From positions 1 to 64,000 of the forward strand of contig CAZCFZ010000003.1 of the NCBI GenBank assembly GCA_964498065.1: 64,000 bases of DNA, given 5' to 3'. A model generated the notes under the pieces. It worked only from the letters and a program-made list of their open reading frames with translations. It ran no database searches and was not told the origin of the DNA. Position numbers and translations under genes: made by a program. How positions within the stretch are numbered: position 1 is the first letter of the stretch; the number at the start of each line of letters is the position of its first letter. Below, in pieces: positions 43,686 to 53,131 of the stretch. This DNA comes from FEN-1297 sp964498065. Lineage in GTDB: Bacteria > Bacteroidota > Ignavibacteria > Ignavibacteriales > Ignavibacteriaceae.

Positions 43686-45037
43686 AATCAATATTAATTA
43701 TAGACGACGAAAAAGAAATTTGCGAAAGCATCAAAATGATCCTTGAATACGAGGATTATGAAGTTAATTACTCAACCAGTGCAGTTGAAGGAATTAATAA
43801 ACTGTTTAACGGCAGTTTTTCATGTCTGCTGCTCGATATTCAAATGCCGGAGATGAACGGATTCGAAGTATTAAAGAAGATAAGAGAAAATAATTCTTCG
43901 GTTTCGGTCATCATAATATCTGCACACGGAAGCATTGAAAATGCCATAAAAGCCACAAAACTTGGCGCCTTCGATTTTATTGAAAAACCAATCGACAGAG
44001 ACAAACTGTTAATTAGCGTAAGAAATGCTGTCGGACAGTCAAATCTTATAACTGAAAACAAAGAGATAAAAAAATCCATAGAGAATGAAGAAGTTATACT
44101 TGGCAGCAGCAAAGCAATAAACAACATTCTGGAAATTATTGAAAGAGTTGCACCTATTGAAACCAGAGTATTAATTACAGGTGAAAACGGAACGGGCAAG
44201 GAACTTGTTGCTAAAGCAATACATAAAAAAAGTTCTAGAAACGACAAAGCTTTTGTTGAAGTTAACTGTGCGGCTATTCCAAACGAATTAATTGAATCGG
44301 AATTATTTGGACATGAAAAAGGATCTTTTACGGGAGCTATTCAGCAGAGAATCGGTAAATTTGAATTAGCCAATAAAGGAACAATATTTTTAGATGAGAT
44401 CGGGGATATGAGTTTACAGGCGCAGGCAAAAGTTTTAAGAGCAATTGAAGATAATAAAATTGAAAGAGTCGGCGGCGCAAAAAAAATAGAAATTGATGTA
44501 AGAATTATTGCCGCAACCAATAAAAATCTTAAAGAAGAAATTGAAAAAGGAAATTTTAGGGAAGATCTTTATCACAGATTAAATGTAATCCCTATTCAAA
44601 TTCCTCCATTGAGAGAACGTACAGATGACATCCCGATTTTAGTTGAACACTTTACCAAGGAAATTTTAAATAAGCATAAAAAGCCTATGATAGAATTCAG
44701 TGAAGATGCTGTTAAATATTTTCAAGGATTGCCTTGGAGCGGCAATATCCGGGAACTGCGCAATACTGTAGAAAGAATTATTATTTTAGTCGACAATAAA
44801 GTTATTACTAAGAAAGATATTGAATTTTTATTATCGCCGGATAAAACTTCAATAGGCGATATAATCGATAATAGCAATTCATTCCAGGAATTTAAAGAAA
44901 AAGCAGAAAGAGCATTTATTGTTAAACAGTTGAATGCAAATGACTGGAATATTAGTAAGACAGCAGAAATACTGGAAATTCAAAGAAGCCACTTATATAA
45001 TAAAATTAAAAAGTACGGTATTGAAAAGGAAGAATAA
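43682..45037 (+). CDS. Sigma-54-dependent response regulator (NtrC family)
   Basis: 451 aa in three parts. The receiver has the acidic pair IDDE, phosphoacceptor Asp52 in LLLDIQMPEMNG and Lys in FIEKPI. The AAA+ domain has Walker A GENGTGKE, the sigma-54 loop GSFTGA (the common form is GAFTGA), and Walker B GTIFLDEIGD. A Fis-type helix-turn-helix closes it (NISKTAEILEIQRSHLYNKI). It activates sigma-54 promoters after phosphorylation. No cognate kinase gene is adjacent; the multi-PAS kinase at 47.6-50.9 kb is a candidate. It is coupled to the exported protein upstream. Confidence 0.93.
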   Translation: MKSILIIDDEKEICESIKMILEYEDYEVNYSTSAVEGINKLFNGSFSCLLLDIQMPEMNGFEVLKKIRENNSSVSVIIISAHGSIENAIKATKLGAFDFIEKPIDRDKLLISVRNAVGQSNLITENKEIKKSIENEEVILGSSKAINNILEIIERVAPIETRVLITGENGTGKELVAKAIHKKSSRNDKAFVEVNCAAIPNELIESELFGHEKGSFTGAIQQRIGKFELANKGTIFLDEIGDMSLQAQAKVLRAIEDNKIERVGGAKKIEIDVRIIAATNKNLKEEIEKGNFREDLYHRLNVIPIQIPPLRERTDDIPILVEHFTKEILNKHKKPMIEFSEDAVKYFQGLPWSGNIRELRNTVERIIILVDNKVITKKDIEFLLSPDKTSIGDIIDNSNSFQEFKEKAERAFIVKQLNANDWNISKTAEILEIQRSHLYNKIKKYGIEKEE

Positions 45038-45039
45038 TT

Positions 45040-45387
45040 ATGGGAAGTACTATTTTTTCAAAAATTATAAATAGAGAAATTCCTGCTGATATAGTTTATG
45101 AAACCGATGATGTACTTGCTTTCCGTGATATAAATCCGCAGGCGCCGGTTCATATCTTAATAATTCCTAAAATAGAAATACCGAAAGTTTCCGACATTGA
45201 TGGGAAAATTCACGCGCACTTACTCGGAAAACTTTTCGACGCTGCAAATCAATTGGCAAGAGATATGAAAATTGATGAGGACGGATTTAGAATCGTTTTT
45301 AACTGCGGAAGTAATGCCGGTCAAGAGGTTTATCATCTTCATATGCATTTGCTGGGCGGCAGACAAATGAAATGGCCTCCGGGCTGA
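45040..45387 (+). CDS. HIT-family (HINT-like) hydrolase
   Basis: 115 aa, the usual size of histidine-triad HINT proteins. IINREIPADIVYETDDVLAFRDI and the triad HLHMHLLGG are diagnostic; the C-terminal WPPG is also typical. Members hydrolyse nucleoside phosphoramidates. It starts two bases after the response regulator stop, in one transcription unit. Confidence 0.93.
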   Translation: MGSTIFSKIINREIPADIVYETDDVLAFRDINPQAPVHILIIPKIEIPKVSDIDGKIHAHLLGKLFDAANQLARDMKIDEDGFRIVFNCGSNAGQEVYHLHMHLLGGRQMKWPPG

Positions 45388-45446
45388 GACTGTATATTTC
45401 GTTATAGATAATCTTGAATTATTAAGTAATCTGATTTTTAAATTAC

Positions 45447-47273
45447 TCACCCAATTTTATATTTTATTCCTGCAGTTATCCATCTTCCCGGTAAAGGTAC
45501 ACCGCTTACTTCCTGGTAAGAATTATTTAATAGATTTGTTGCTTTAATAAATAATTTAAATTGATCAAAATTCTTATATAGTTGAGTATCTATAAGAAAG
45601 AAATCCTGGAAAGTAACACGGTCCTCGTAGCGGACATCCCAGCTTTGTTCTATTCCAAACCACCAATTATTTTCAACATTCAGAATAAGCTGGTTCCTTA
45701 AATATTGAAGAAGATACTGCGATTGCAGATTACCTATGGATTTATTTGAATTTAAATATGTGTAATCAATTCCGGTTTTATAAATTGGAAAATCTTTTAT
45801 TACCAGTGCCGGATAAAAATTAAAACCGATTTCAAATCCGTTTGTATTTAATGAGGCAATATTTTGAGCAGTCCATGGCTCGCTTGTGTCTTTTCTTACC
45901 CAATCTATTAAGTTTGTTCCTTCTTTTCTAAACAAACTTATATTTGCATTGAAAGTGGAATGAAAAATATTTATACCGACTTCATAATTAAGTGTCTCTT
46001 CATATTTCAAGTTGGGATTTCCAATACTTGCAGGTGAAGAATAATAAAGCTCGGTATAGGTAGGTATTCTGAATGCTTTACCAATTGAACCGTAAACTCT
46101 GATATTTTTCACAATGTTGTATCCGATGTTAATTCCAGGCCATACTTTCCATCCTATAGTTGAGTAATTAAACGCAAAAGCATTGGCAATAATTGTAAAA
46201 TCTTTTAACGGTGAAATCTTTTGTTCGGCAAAGAATCCTTTTTTATTGCGCGAATGATTACCAAGATTTGTACTTTTTATTTTGTCCGTATTGTATTCTC
46301 CGCCTAAGGAAGTTGTACCTAGACTGGTTTTAAAAGAAGTTTGAACTTCCGCACCGTAAATATTTGTTTGATGGATGTTTTGATAAAATGAAGGATCCGT
46401 ATAATCCAATAAATAATTATCATCGTTTCTGCGCCAATAAATTTTTGGAGAGATGGAAAAAGCATCGTTTCCAAATTCTCCACCGATATTTAAAAACTTT
46501 GTTGTTGTATGTTCCCATTGGTTTGGAAACAATATTGAGTAAAAACTATTCGCACCATATTTTTTATCGTTGTATCCGAAAAATAAATTAACATGGCTGC
46601 TGCTGTTGTTTACGGAAGCTCCATAAGAAAAGTTTGTTATGTCAAAATTAGTATTGTGCATAAAGCCGTTAGATTTTTGTTTGGAAAATGAAATATGATT
46701 ATTGATTAATCCTATCGGCAGCGCCCCGTACACAGATCCGTCATAATAACCGTTTTGTCCGCTGCTTGTTTGAAGCGACAAAGTTTTATCACTTCCCTTC
46801 TTGGTTATAATATTAATAACTCCGCTGAAGGCATTAGCCCCAAAAATACTTGACCCCGGTCCTTTAAGAATTTCTATTCTCTGAATATCATCTAATGAGA
46901 CAGGAAGATTCAAGTTATGATGCCCGGTTTGAGGATCATCAACACTAACACCGTCTATTAAAACAAGAGTTTCTTCAAACGAACCTCCCCTAATACTCAC
47001 ATCGCTTTGAACGCCGTCTACACCTCTTTGTTCCAAATCTACTCCGGCTGCATACTGAAGAAGACCCTGAACGCTGTGAACAGGAGCTTCTTTTATTTCT
47101 TCAGGAGTAATTACAATTACGCTTCTCGTAAGGTCTGAAAACGAAACCGGGATTCTGCCGGCAGTAACAACTACCTCATTCATTTTGTATTCCGGTAAAG
47201 TTTGAGCAACTACTGTTTGTAAACAAAAAATAATTGCAACGGAAAGAAACAATAATTCTCTCAAATAATTCAT
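45447..47273 (-). CDS. TonB-dependent receptor, BtuB/CirA-like
   Basis: 608 aa. The signal peptide covers residues 1-23 (ending VVAQ). MNEVVVTAGRIPV starts the plug; VSIRGGSFEETLVLIDGVSVDD and IEILKGPGSSIFGANAFSGVINIITKKG are plug motifs. The barrel ends in PGRWITAGIKYKIG. A family of cobalamin, siderophore or nickel-type receptors; the ligand is not readable from sequence. Cobalamin would fit the presence of MeaB, but I found no cobalamin riboswitch upstream. It stands alone and converges with the HIT gene. Confidence 0.88.
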   Translation of the reverse strand: MNYLRELLFLSVAIIFCLQTVVAQTLPEYKMNEVVVTAGRIPVSFSDLTRSVIVITPEEIKEAPVHSVQGLLQYAAGVDLEQRGVDGVQSDVSIRGGSFEETLVLIDGVSVDDPQTGHHNLNLPVSLDDIQRIEILKGPGSSIFGANAFSGVINIITKKGSDKTLSLQTSSGQNGYYDGSVYGALPIGLINNHISFSKQKSNGFMHNTNFDITNFSYGASVNNSSSHVNLFFGYNDKKYGANSFYSILFPNQWEHTTTKFLNIGGEFGNDAFSISPKIYWRRNDDNYLLDYTDPSFYQNIHQTNIYGAEVQTSFKTSLGTTSLGGEYNTDKIKSTNLGNHSRNKKGFFAEQKISPLKDFTIIANAFAFNYSTIGWKVWPGINIGYNIVKNIRVYGSIGKAFRIPTYTELYYSSPASIGNPNLKYEETLNYEVGINIFHSTFNANISLFRKEGTNLIDWVRKDTSEPWTAQNIASLNTNGFEIGFNFYPALVIKDFPIYKTGIDYTYLNSNKSIGNLQSQYLLQYLRNQLILNVENNWWFGIEQSWDVRYEDRVTFQDFFLIDTQLYKNFDQFKLFIKATNLLNNSYQEVSGVPLPGRWITAGIKYKIG

Positions 47274-47586
47274 GAAAATTTAGACTTTATTATTGTTTGT
47301 GTTTCTAAATAGATAAATTATATCCGCAATTCAGATAATTTTGAAGTGTGAATATAAGCATAATTTATAATTTTTGAACGGATTTTTGTGAATTAATTTT
47401 TATTATTTTTTCGGGAATGTTTATTTAAATATGACAAATTATATTGTTCGTTAATAAATATGTTCGATGAAATATTAGGAGATGAAAAGAAACTGTGTTT
47501 GCAGCCTTTATATTAAATAATTTGTAAAATATAATTTATTAAGAATTATAATTATAGTTTTATTGAGAATGGTAAAAATTCAATTG
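47274..47586. other. AT-rich intergenic region
   Basis: 313 bases between the TonB receptor and the multi-PAS kinase, both leftward. A short plus-strand reading (MFDEILGDEKKLCLQPLY, 47461-47517) is open but too short to claim as a gene. No riboswitch or terminator hairpin is evident. Confidence 0.4.
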
Positions 47587-50500
47587 TTAATACTGCATTA
47601 AAAAGATTCTCTCTAATGAATCAACCATCTTTCCGCGAAATATCGGTTTTGAAATAAAATCATTAAAACCGGTAGCAATAAATTTTTCTTTATCACCCGG
47701 CAGAACGTACGCAGTTACGGCTATAACCGGAATGTTTTCATAACCGGGCATTTTATGAATAATTTTAAGAGCATCCAAACCGTTATAATCTCCCTGAAGA
47801 TTTATGTCCATTACAATAAAATCAAAATGATAGCTGTCTAGAAGCGGAAGCGCTTCTTCGAAACTAACTGCAAATTTAATTTCTTTTAGTTCTTTCATCT
47901 GAACTTTAAAAAGAATTTGAGAATCTACCTGATCCTCAATATAAAGACAATTAAGGGCTTTCAAATCTATTCGATCAAAAGATTTTTCGGATGATTTAAT
48001 TTGTTCATACCCGACATCGGTTAAATCTTCTTCTTCAATTATTTCTTTTTCGGCAGGACTGAATTCAATTTTTTCTTCTATCTTCGGTTCAGTAACAGCC
48101 GGCTCGGGTTCCTTTGTTTCTTCTTTCAATTCGGGCTGTTCCATCGATTCAACTTTTTCTTCACTCTCCTCAACAGTTTCACTAACTGTCTCCTTTTCAA
48201 TAGACGGCATTATGAACTTTATCGGGAAAATGAAGCTGCAGTCAATTTTATCGGCCGGTGAATCAACCTTTTCAAATTTTCCGCTTAGAAGCAACAAATA
48301 TGATCTTAACAAACGAGCTGTAAACCTTGATAAGCCAATATTCTTTAAATTAGATTCATCATCCTCCAAAAATATATTGACAAGATTATCATATAAATAT
48401 TTTGATATTGATGAATAATTATCCCTAACTGAAACTGTAAATGTATTTTCATCCGTTGAATAAGCAGAAAAGTAAATCTTTTTTTCTTTAGTTATTTTAG
48501 CAATTGTCTTAACTAATTGGAAAACAAAATTCTGGAATTTGTGTTTATCGGATTCGAACCTCAAGGAAGATGAAATTTTTCCATAGCCAAATTCAACCTC
48601 TCTTGAACCGGAGTTTATTTCATAGTCTGTCTGCAGTTGATCAATTATTTCAGTAATTCCTATTTCTTGGGGTTTCAAATCAAAATTATTTTGTTGAATA
48701 TTAGTATACTCAACAACGGAATTCATTATAGTTAAAAGTCTTTCGCGATTCTGATTAATAAAATCAGATGCTTCCTTTTGTTCCGGCGTTAAATGTTCAA
48801 TACTTTCAACTAGTTCTTGGACAAAACCAAGTATAACATTTATAGGTGTTAATAATTCATGAAAAAGAGTTGAAAGGAATTTTGTATCTAATGTCCCGGT
48901 ATCTTTTACTTCAACCTTGTTAGATTGTTCTACCGGAATATTTGAAACAGGCTTTTCCACATAAACAATTTCAGGTTCGGCTTTTTGCGAGGCTACTTTA
49001 CAAATTATACTAAAAGACTCTAATTCATCCTTATAATTAAGCAAAGGGAATGCTGTTATTTCGGCTTTTATGAAACTTCCGTCCTTATGTTTAAGTTCCG
49101 ATGAAACAGTTACCGGTTCTTTAATCTTTGATTGGAAAATTGATGAATTAATATTTCCCCTATCTTCATTATTGAACAATGCCGTAAATAAAGTATTTTC
49201 AATTTCATTTTTAGAATAGCCCAAAATATTATTTACCGAATTATTGCTGTAGCTAATAAAGCCGGCATGATCCGTTACAAAAAGCATTTCATCGGTATTA
49301 TCAAATACGCTTTGGAATAATTGATTATTCTTTTCTACTTCAAGTTTTTCGGTAACATCTTTAATTATATTAAAATGAGCGTCTTTATCTTTATATTTAA
49401 AACTTATCTTGCTAATTTCAACATATACATAAGATCCGTCTTTTTTCTTATGTTTGAACGGGCCTGTAAATTTACCCTCTTTTCCTTTAAAGTTTGAAGA
49501 ATCTAAAAGAGTTTGAATATCCTCCGGAGTATAAAGGTCGGTTAAATCCATTTGTAAGAATTCATCTTTACGATAGCCGTATAATTCCACTGCAGCTTCA
49601 TTCACTTCGATGAACCTTAAGTTTTCAGTATCGTATATAAATATTGGTTCGGGATTATTTTGTATTAATACTTCAAACATTCTTCCTCTACTATTAATTA
49701 TTCTTTCAAGATTATCTTCAATTTGTGTTTCTTCCAGTAATATTGAGATCCCTTTAATCTCATTTTCATTATCGAATATCTTGTTTAAATGAATAACAAA
49801 GTTTTTATCATTTATCTTCAATTCAGATTCAAATTTTTCCGAAACGCTTATATCAATAATAAATTGTTGTATCTTTTCAGAAAAATGAGACGGAAGTATC
49901 TTTGCAAAATGAATATCTATAAAATTATTAAATTCATTAGGAAATAATTTACGAAATTCTGAATTAGTTTGCCTAATAATTCCATTTTTATCAATTATCG
50001 CAAAAGGTTTAAAAAAACCATTTACTAAAGTTTCGGAATCAATTAAGTTCTCTTCCTCAAGTTTTAAATCCTGCCTTTCCGATTTTTGTGCTATTCCAAT
50101 TACAGCAATAACATTATTTTCCGAATCGCTTAAAGGTATTTGAATTGTTTGATAATCTAACAACGAACTTAATCCTGAAACCGGGATACCTTCAATTATT
50201 ACACTGTTAATAGAAACTTTGAGGTAATTTTCAATTGAATTATAAAACTCTATTAAATATGAGGGCAAAAAAGATTGTACCGGCTTTCCTTCTATCTGTG
50301 AAGATTTTAAACCGAATCCTTCCGCAAGCTTATCATTTACCAGCAGATAAATACCTTTTTTATCCTTAATCCAAAATAATTCTTCAAGAGCATTTGCTCT
50401 TTTAAGAATTTTTTCTTTCCCGATAAATGTAAAGGGATAAAGTGATTTAATATCCTCGATAATATCTAAAATATCGTTCGACCTGATAACGCTGCTTATG

Positions 50501-50898
50501 TCTTTTATTACTTTGAATTCAGTCGTACCTTTTGACTCGGCAGTGTAATATTGATATGTAAAAGTACAGAATATAAAATATTCTTTTTCTTCCCTATAAG
50601 AATTTAAATTAATTTGGAGATTGAGTTCTTGCTGGTTAATCAATCTGAGAGTAATATTTTCAACAATAGGCTTGTTGTTGAGATACAAATTTTCAAATAT
50701 TTTATTTAACTCGGAACTTGACTGCTCATCAAAAACGTCAAAAATATTTTCTATTTCCGATTTAATCGAAAATAGCGACTCGGCTTCTTTATTTAAGGAT
50801 AGAATATTTCCCTTACTATCCAAAACAAAGAAAGGATTCTTGATTGCTCCGTTTAAGGAGTTAAATAACGCACTATTTATCTTATTTGATTGCTTCAA
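47587..50898 (-). CDS. Multi-PAS hybrid histidine kinase with degenerate ATPase domain and receiver
   Basis: 1103 aa, no membrane segments. About five PAS domains fill residues 10-650 (for example FIYDTENLRFIEVNEAAVELYGY and FVTDHAGFISYSNNSV). A HisKA-like helix pair follows near 675-740 with FHELLTPIN (His kept, usual Arg changed to Leu). The HATPase region (about 770-905) lacks recognisable N and G boxes: DxGxG is DNYSSI. An acidic Glu/Pro-rich linker leads to a receiver (about 985-1103) with YIEDQ, phosphoacceptor Asp in VMDINLQG and SKPIF. Start codon TTG. It probably senses a cytosolic signal and works as a phosphorelay or phosphatase partner rather than a normal kinase. It flanks the glycan locus. 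Confidence 0.83.
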   Translation of the reverse strand: MKQSNKINSALFNSLNGAIKNPFFVLDSKGNILSLNKEAESLFSIKSEIENIFDVFDEQSSSELNKIFENLYLNNKPIVENITLRLINQQELNLQINLNSYREEKEYFIFCTFTYQYYTAESKGTTEFKVIKDISSVIRSNDILDIIEDIKSLYPFTFIGKEKILKRANALEELFWIKDKKGIYLLVNDKLAEGFGLKSSQIEGKPVQSFLPSYLIEFYNSIENYLKVSINSVIIEGIPVSGLSSLLDYQTIQIPLSDSENNVIAVIGIAQKSERQDLKLEEENLIDSETLVNGFFKPFAIIDKNGIIRQTNSEFRKLFPNEFNNFIDIHFAKILPSHFSEKIQQFIIDISVSEKFESELKINDKNFVIHLNKIFDNENEIKGISILLEETQIEDNLERIINSRGRMFEVLIQNNPEPIFIYDTENLRFIEVNEAAVELYGYRKDEFLQMDLTDLYTPEDIQTLLDSSNFKGKEGKFTGPFKHKKKDGSYVYVEISKISFKYKDKDAHFNIIKDVTEKLEVEKNNQLFQSVFDNTDEMLFVTDHAGFISYSNNSVNNILGYSKNEIENTLFTALFNNEDRGNINSSIFQSKIKEPVTVSSELKHKDGSFIKAEITAFPLLNYKDELESFSIICKVASQKAEPEIVYVEKPVSNIPVEQSNKVEVKDTGTLDTKFLSTLFHELLTPINVILGFVQELVESIEHLTPEQKEASDFINQNRERLLTIMNSVVEYTNIQQNNFDLKPQEIGITEIIDQLQTDYEINSGSREVEFGYGKISSSLRFESDKHKFQNFVFQLVKTIAKITKEKKIYFSAYSTDENTFTVSVRDNYSSISKYLYDNLVNIFLEDDESNLKNIGLSRFTARLLRSYLLLLSGKFEKVDSPADKIDCSFIFPIKFIMPSIEKETVSETVEESEEKVESMEQPELKEETKEPEPAVTEPKIEEKIEFSPAEKEIIEEEDLTDVGYEQIKSSEKSFDRIDLKALNCLYIEDQVDSQILFKVQMKELKEIKFAVSFEEALPLLDSYHFDFIVMDINLQGDYNGLDALKIIHKMPGYENIPVIAVTAYVLPGDKEKFIATGFNDFISKPIFRGKMVDSLERIFLMQY

Positions 50899-51232
50899 TT
50901 TTAATGAGAATATTTTTTATCAAACTAAATCGGTAAAATTACTTTTATTTTAAATAATTATATCAACTTCAAATTGAATTATAATAAAAATTCAACATCT
51001 TGTCATAAAATAAAAATACCCTTTATTATTAGAATAATTGTAGAAACGTTAATAATAAAGGGCAAAAAACTATTCTTTATTTTGCTCTAAAACTAATTAC
51101 CCCTTTATTATATCCGATCTTTTTCATTATCTTTTTTCAATTATTAAATTTATAAGAATCATTCCATAATATATTTTCTTTAACTTTTTATTTTTTTTGA
51201 TTTTAAAAGCTCATCATTTTATATATTCAGCG
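50899..51232. other. Intergenic region containing a terminator
   Basis: 334 bases between the glycan locus (ends at 51233) and the kinase gene on the same strand. It contains the long hairpin at 51019-51062. No coding frame is convincing. Confidence 0.5.
51019..51062 (-). terminator. Intrinsic terminator after the glycan locus
   Basis: CCCTTTATTATTA (51019-51031) and TAATAATAAAGGG (51050-51062) are perfect 13-bp arms around an 18-base loop. Read on the minus strand, the stem is followed by a U-rich run. It lies about 170 bases after the last gene of the locus. Confidence 0.65.
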
Positions 51233-53131
51233 TTAGGTATTCGATTTATTATAATCAAAAAAATACGTGCGTGATTCATCCGGCTGAAGATCATTTAGAT
51301 AAACATAAATTACCTTATCATTTTTATCATATACATATTTAGCCGGTTTCGTTCCCACAAGTTCTGTACTTAAGACAATATCCCTTACAGGCTCATTCAT
51401 ATCAATTTGAACAACCAACCCGTTCACAATTTGCTTTCCGGGATTTGAAACAGTTAATGCTATACGATATTCTCCTCGCTGATTAACTCTGACTTCTATA
51501 TAATTTCTTTTCGCCCACCATTTTTCTACTTTAGATGCAGTTGTAATCCAAAAATTTTTCTGTTTAAGATCACCAATAATTTTTTTAATTACATTCACAT
51601 ATTCGGGCTTGCACTGGTAATCGGAATGAAACTCGAAAGTATATAAACCACCTTCAAAAAGGACTCTGTCTTCATCTTCTTGATAAGTATAATATTGATA
51701 GGTTGTATCTGTTAATCCGAAGTCTCTTATAACCTCATAATCATCTCTAGCTGTTTTAGGAATTGAGACAATCAAACTGTCCCCAAAAATGATTGATTTA
51801 GGTACCGATCTTCCCGATAAAGAATCTGCAAATATATATTTGTACCCGTTTTCTATCATGGACCTAACTGTATTATTATCGTAAATACCGTAAAAGGGCA
51901 TGCAGCCTGTAACAGATGAATTTAATGATGAATTAAGAATTTTTTTAGCTCTTTTAAATTTCATCAACTGAGAATTAAAATTATAAAGCTTATTTAAAGT
52001 ATCATTAACCGAATTTAAATGTCCCACATTAATTATAGGAGCTATATTGCCGTAATATGAAAGAGTTTTAACAAGATTTTTATTTAATTCAGCATCAGCA
52101 GGCCTTATAAAGAAAGTTGCCTGAACATTTTCAGATTTTAAGATTGATAATAAATTATTTTCATTCTCTAAATTTTTGGAAAGTACGGAGATCAAGACGG
52201 CAGCACCGTTATAATCCCCCGGCCAGTCTTTAATAAATGCAATCGGTTTATATGAAAGCCAATCCATACAATTTTTGAATAACTTATCAAAATAAATATA
52301 ATCTTCTTGAACACCAATAATAGAATTGATGTCAAAGCCCATCCAAATAAACCGCCCGTTCCCATAGGAACCGTAAGCAATGCCGGCGCTTTTCTTAATC
52401 TGCTCCCTGGTAAGACCTTTCTGTAATTTGTAATTATACCAGAAACTAACTTGTTTAGTTCTAGGATCAAGAACTTCCACAGCCATTGGCCTATCCCATG
52501 TAGCCACCCTCAAGGCAAAACCCGCAGGAATATTTGCAGTAATAGGAAGACCGCCTCTTAATGTATGTATTTTTGTAAATTCATCGGGAGAAATTTCTTT
52601 AGTAAATTTTAAACCGAATGTTTGAGTAAGGAAATCCCACCCTCTCCATTTTCCGTCATCAGAATAAGATGCGGTGCCGCTGGTTGCGAATACACTGCCC
52701 CCGTTAATTAAGAATTTTTTTATCTGCATAACCTCTTTATCGCTGAGAGATTTTGATCCGGGTAAAATTAATAATTGATATTTATATAAATTTCCCAGTT
52801 CAATGGTTGAATCATCAATTACTTTAAATTTATAATTTTCAATTGAAATCAGTTTTTTCCAGGTGTTTATATTGTCATTAAGCCATGTACTGCCTTGAGG
52901 CAGCATATTCTCTGTATACTGGGAATATAAAATACCAATAGTTGGTTCTTTACCGTATATTATATTTTTAATGAATTTGGAATTAGGAATAAGCTGAGAT
53001 GTATCTACTCTACCGTATACACCTCTGAGAATAAATAAATAAATAAAGACGGAACTGACCAGCAAAACCAGGCCAGAAATAATAATAAGCGGTTGATTTA
53101 TTCTACCTCGATATCGAGATTTTAACGCCAC
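51233..53131 (-). CDS. Membrane-anchored GATase1-like plus degenerate NodB-like polysaccharide protein
   Basis: 632 aa with a GTG start. One membrane helix (residues 16-34) anchors it facing the periplasm. Residues about 55-300 resemble a glutamine-amidotransferase-like fold (TIGILYSQYTENM, LLILPGSKSLSDKEVMQIKKFLINGGSV). Residues about 310-560 look like a polysaccharide-deacetylase (NodB) barrel: GAAVLISVL, VQATFFIRP, APIINVGHLNS, FEFHSDYQCKP. The metal-binding Asp pair and HxxxH of active deacetylases are not kept. A beta-rich C-terminal domain follows. It overlaps the upstream small gene by 10 bases. By position it replaces a PgaB-like glycan-modifying enzyme. Confidence 0.6.
   Translation of the reverse strand: MALKSRYRGRINQPLIIISGLVLLVSSVFIYLFILRGVYGRVDTSQLIPNSKFIKNIIYGKEPTIGILYSQYTENMLPQGSTWLNDNINTWKKLISIENYKFKVIDDSTIELGNLYKYQLLILPGSKSLSDKEVMQIKKFLINGGSVFATSGTASYSDDGKWRGWDFLTQTFGLKFTKEISPDEFTKIHTLRGGLPITANIPAGFALRVATWDRPMAVEVLDPRTKQVSFWYNYKLQKGLTREQIKKSAGIAYGSYGNGRFIWMGFDINSIIGVQEDYIYFDKLFKNCMDWLSYKPIAFIKDWPGDYNGAAVLISVLSKNLENENNLLSILKSENVQATFFIRPADAELNKNLVKTLSYYGNIAPIINVGHLNSVNDTLNKLYNFNSQLMKFKRAKKILNSSLNSSVTGCMPFYGIYDNNTVRSMIENGYKYIFADSLSGRSVPKSIIFGDSLIVSIPKTARDDYEVIRDFGLTDTTYQYYTYQEDEDRVLFEGGLYTFEFHSDYQCKPEYVNVIKKIIGDLKQKNFWITTASKVEKWWAKRNYIEVRVNQRGEYRIALTVSNPGKQIVNGLVVQIDMNEPVRDIVLSTELVGTKPAKYVYDKNDKVIYVYLNDLQPDESRTYFFDYNKSNT

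Noticed and set aside
47274..47586. Possible cobalamin riboswitch before the BtuB-like receptor
   Set aside because: No B12-box-like sequence or conserved stems were visible in the upstream region.
48541..48566. GATTCGAACC string resembling a tRNA T-arm
   Set aside because: It is inside the multi-PAS kinase coding frame and no cloverleaf can be drawn around it.
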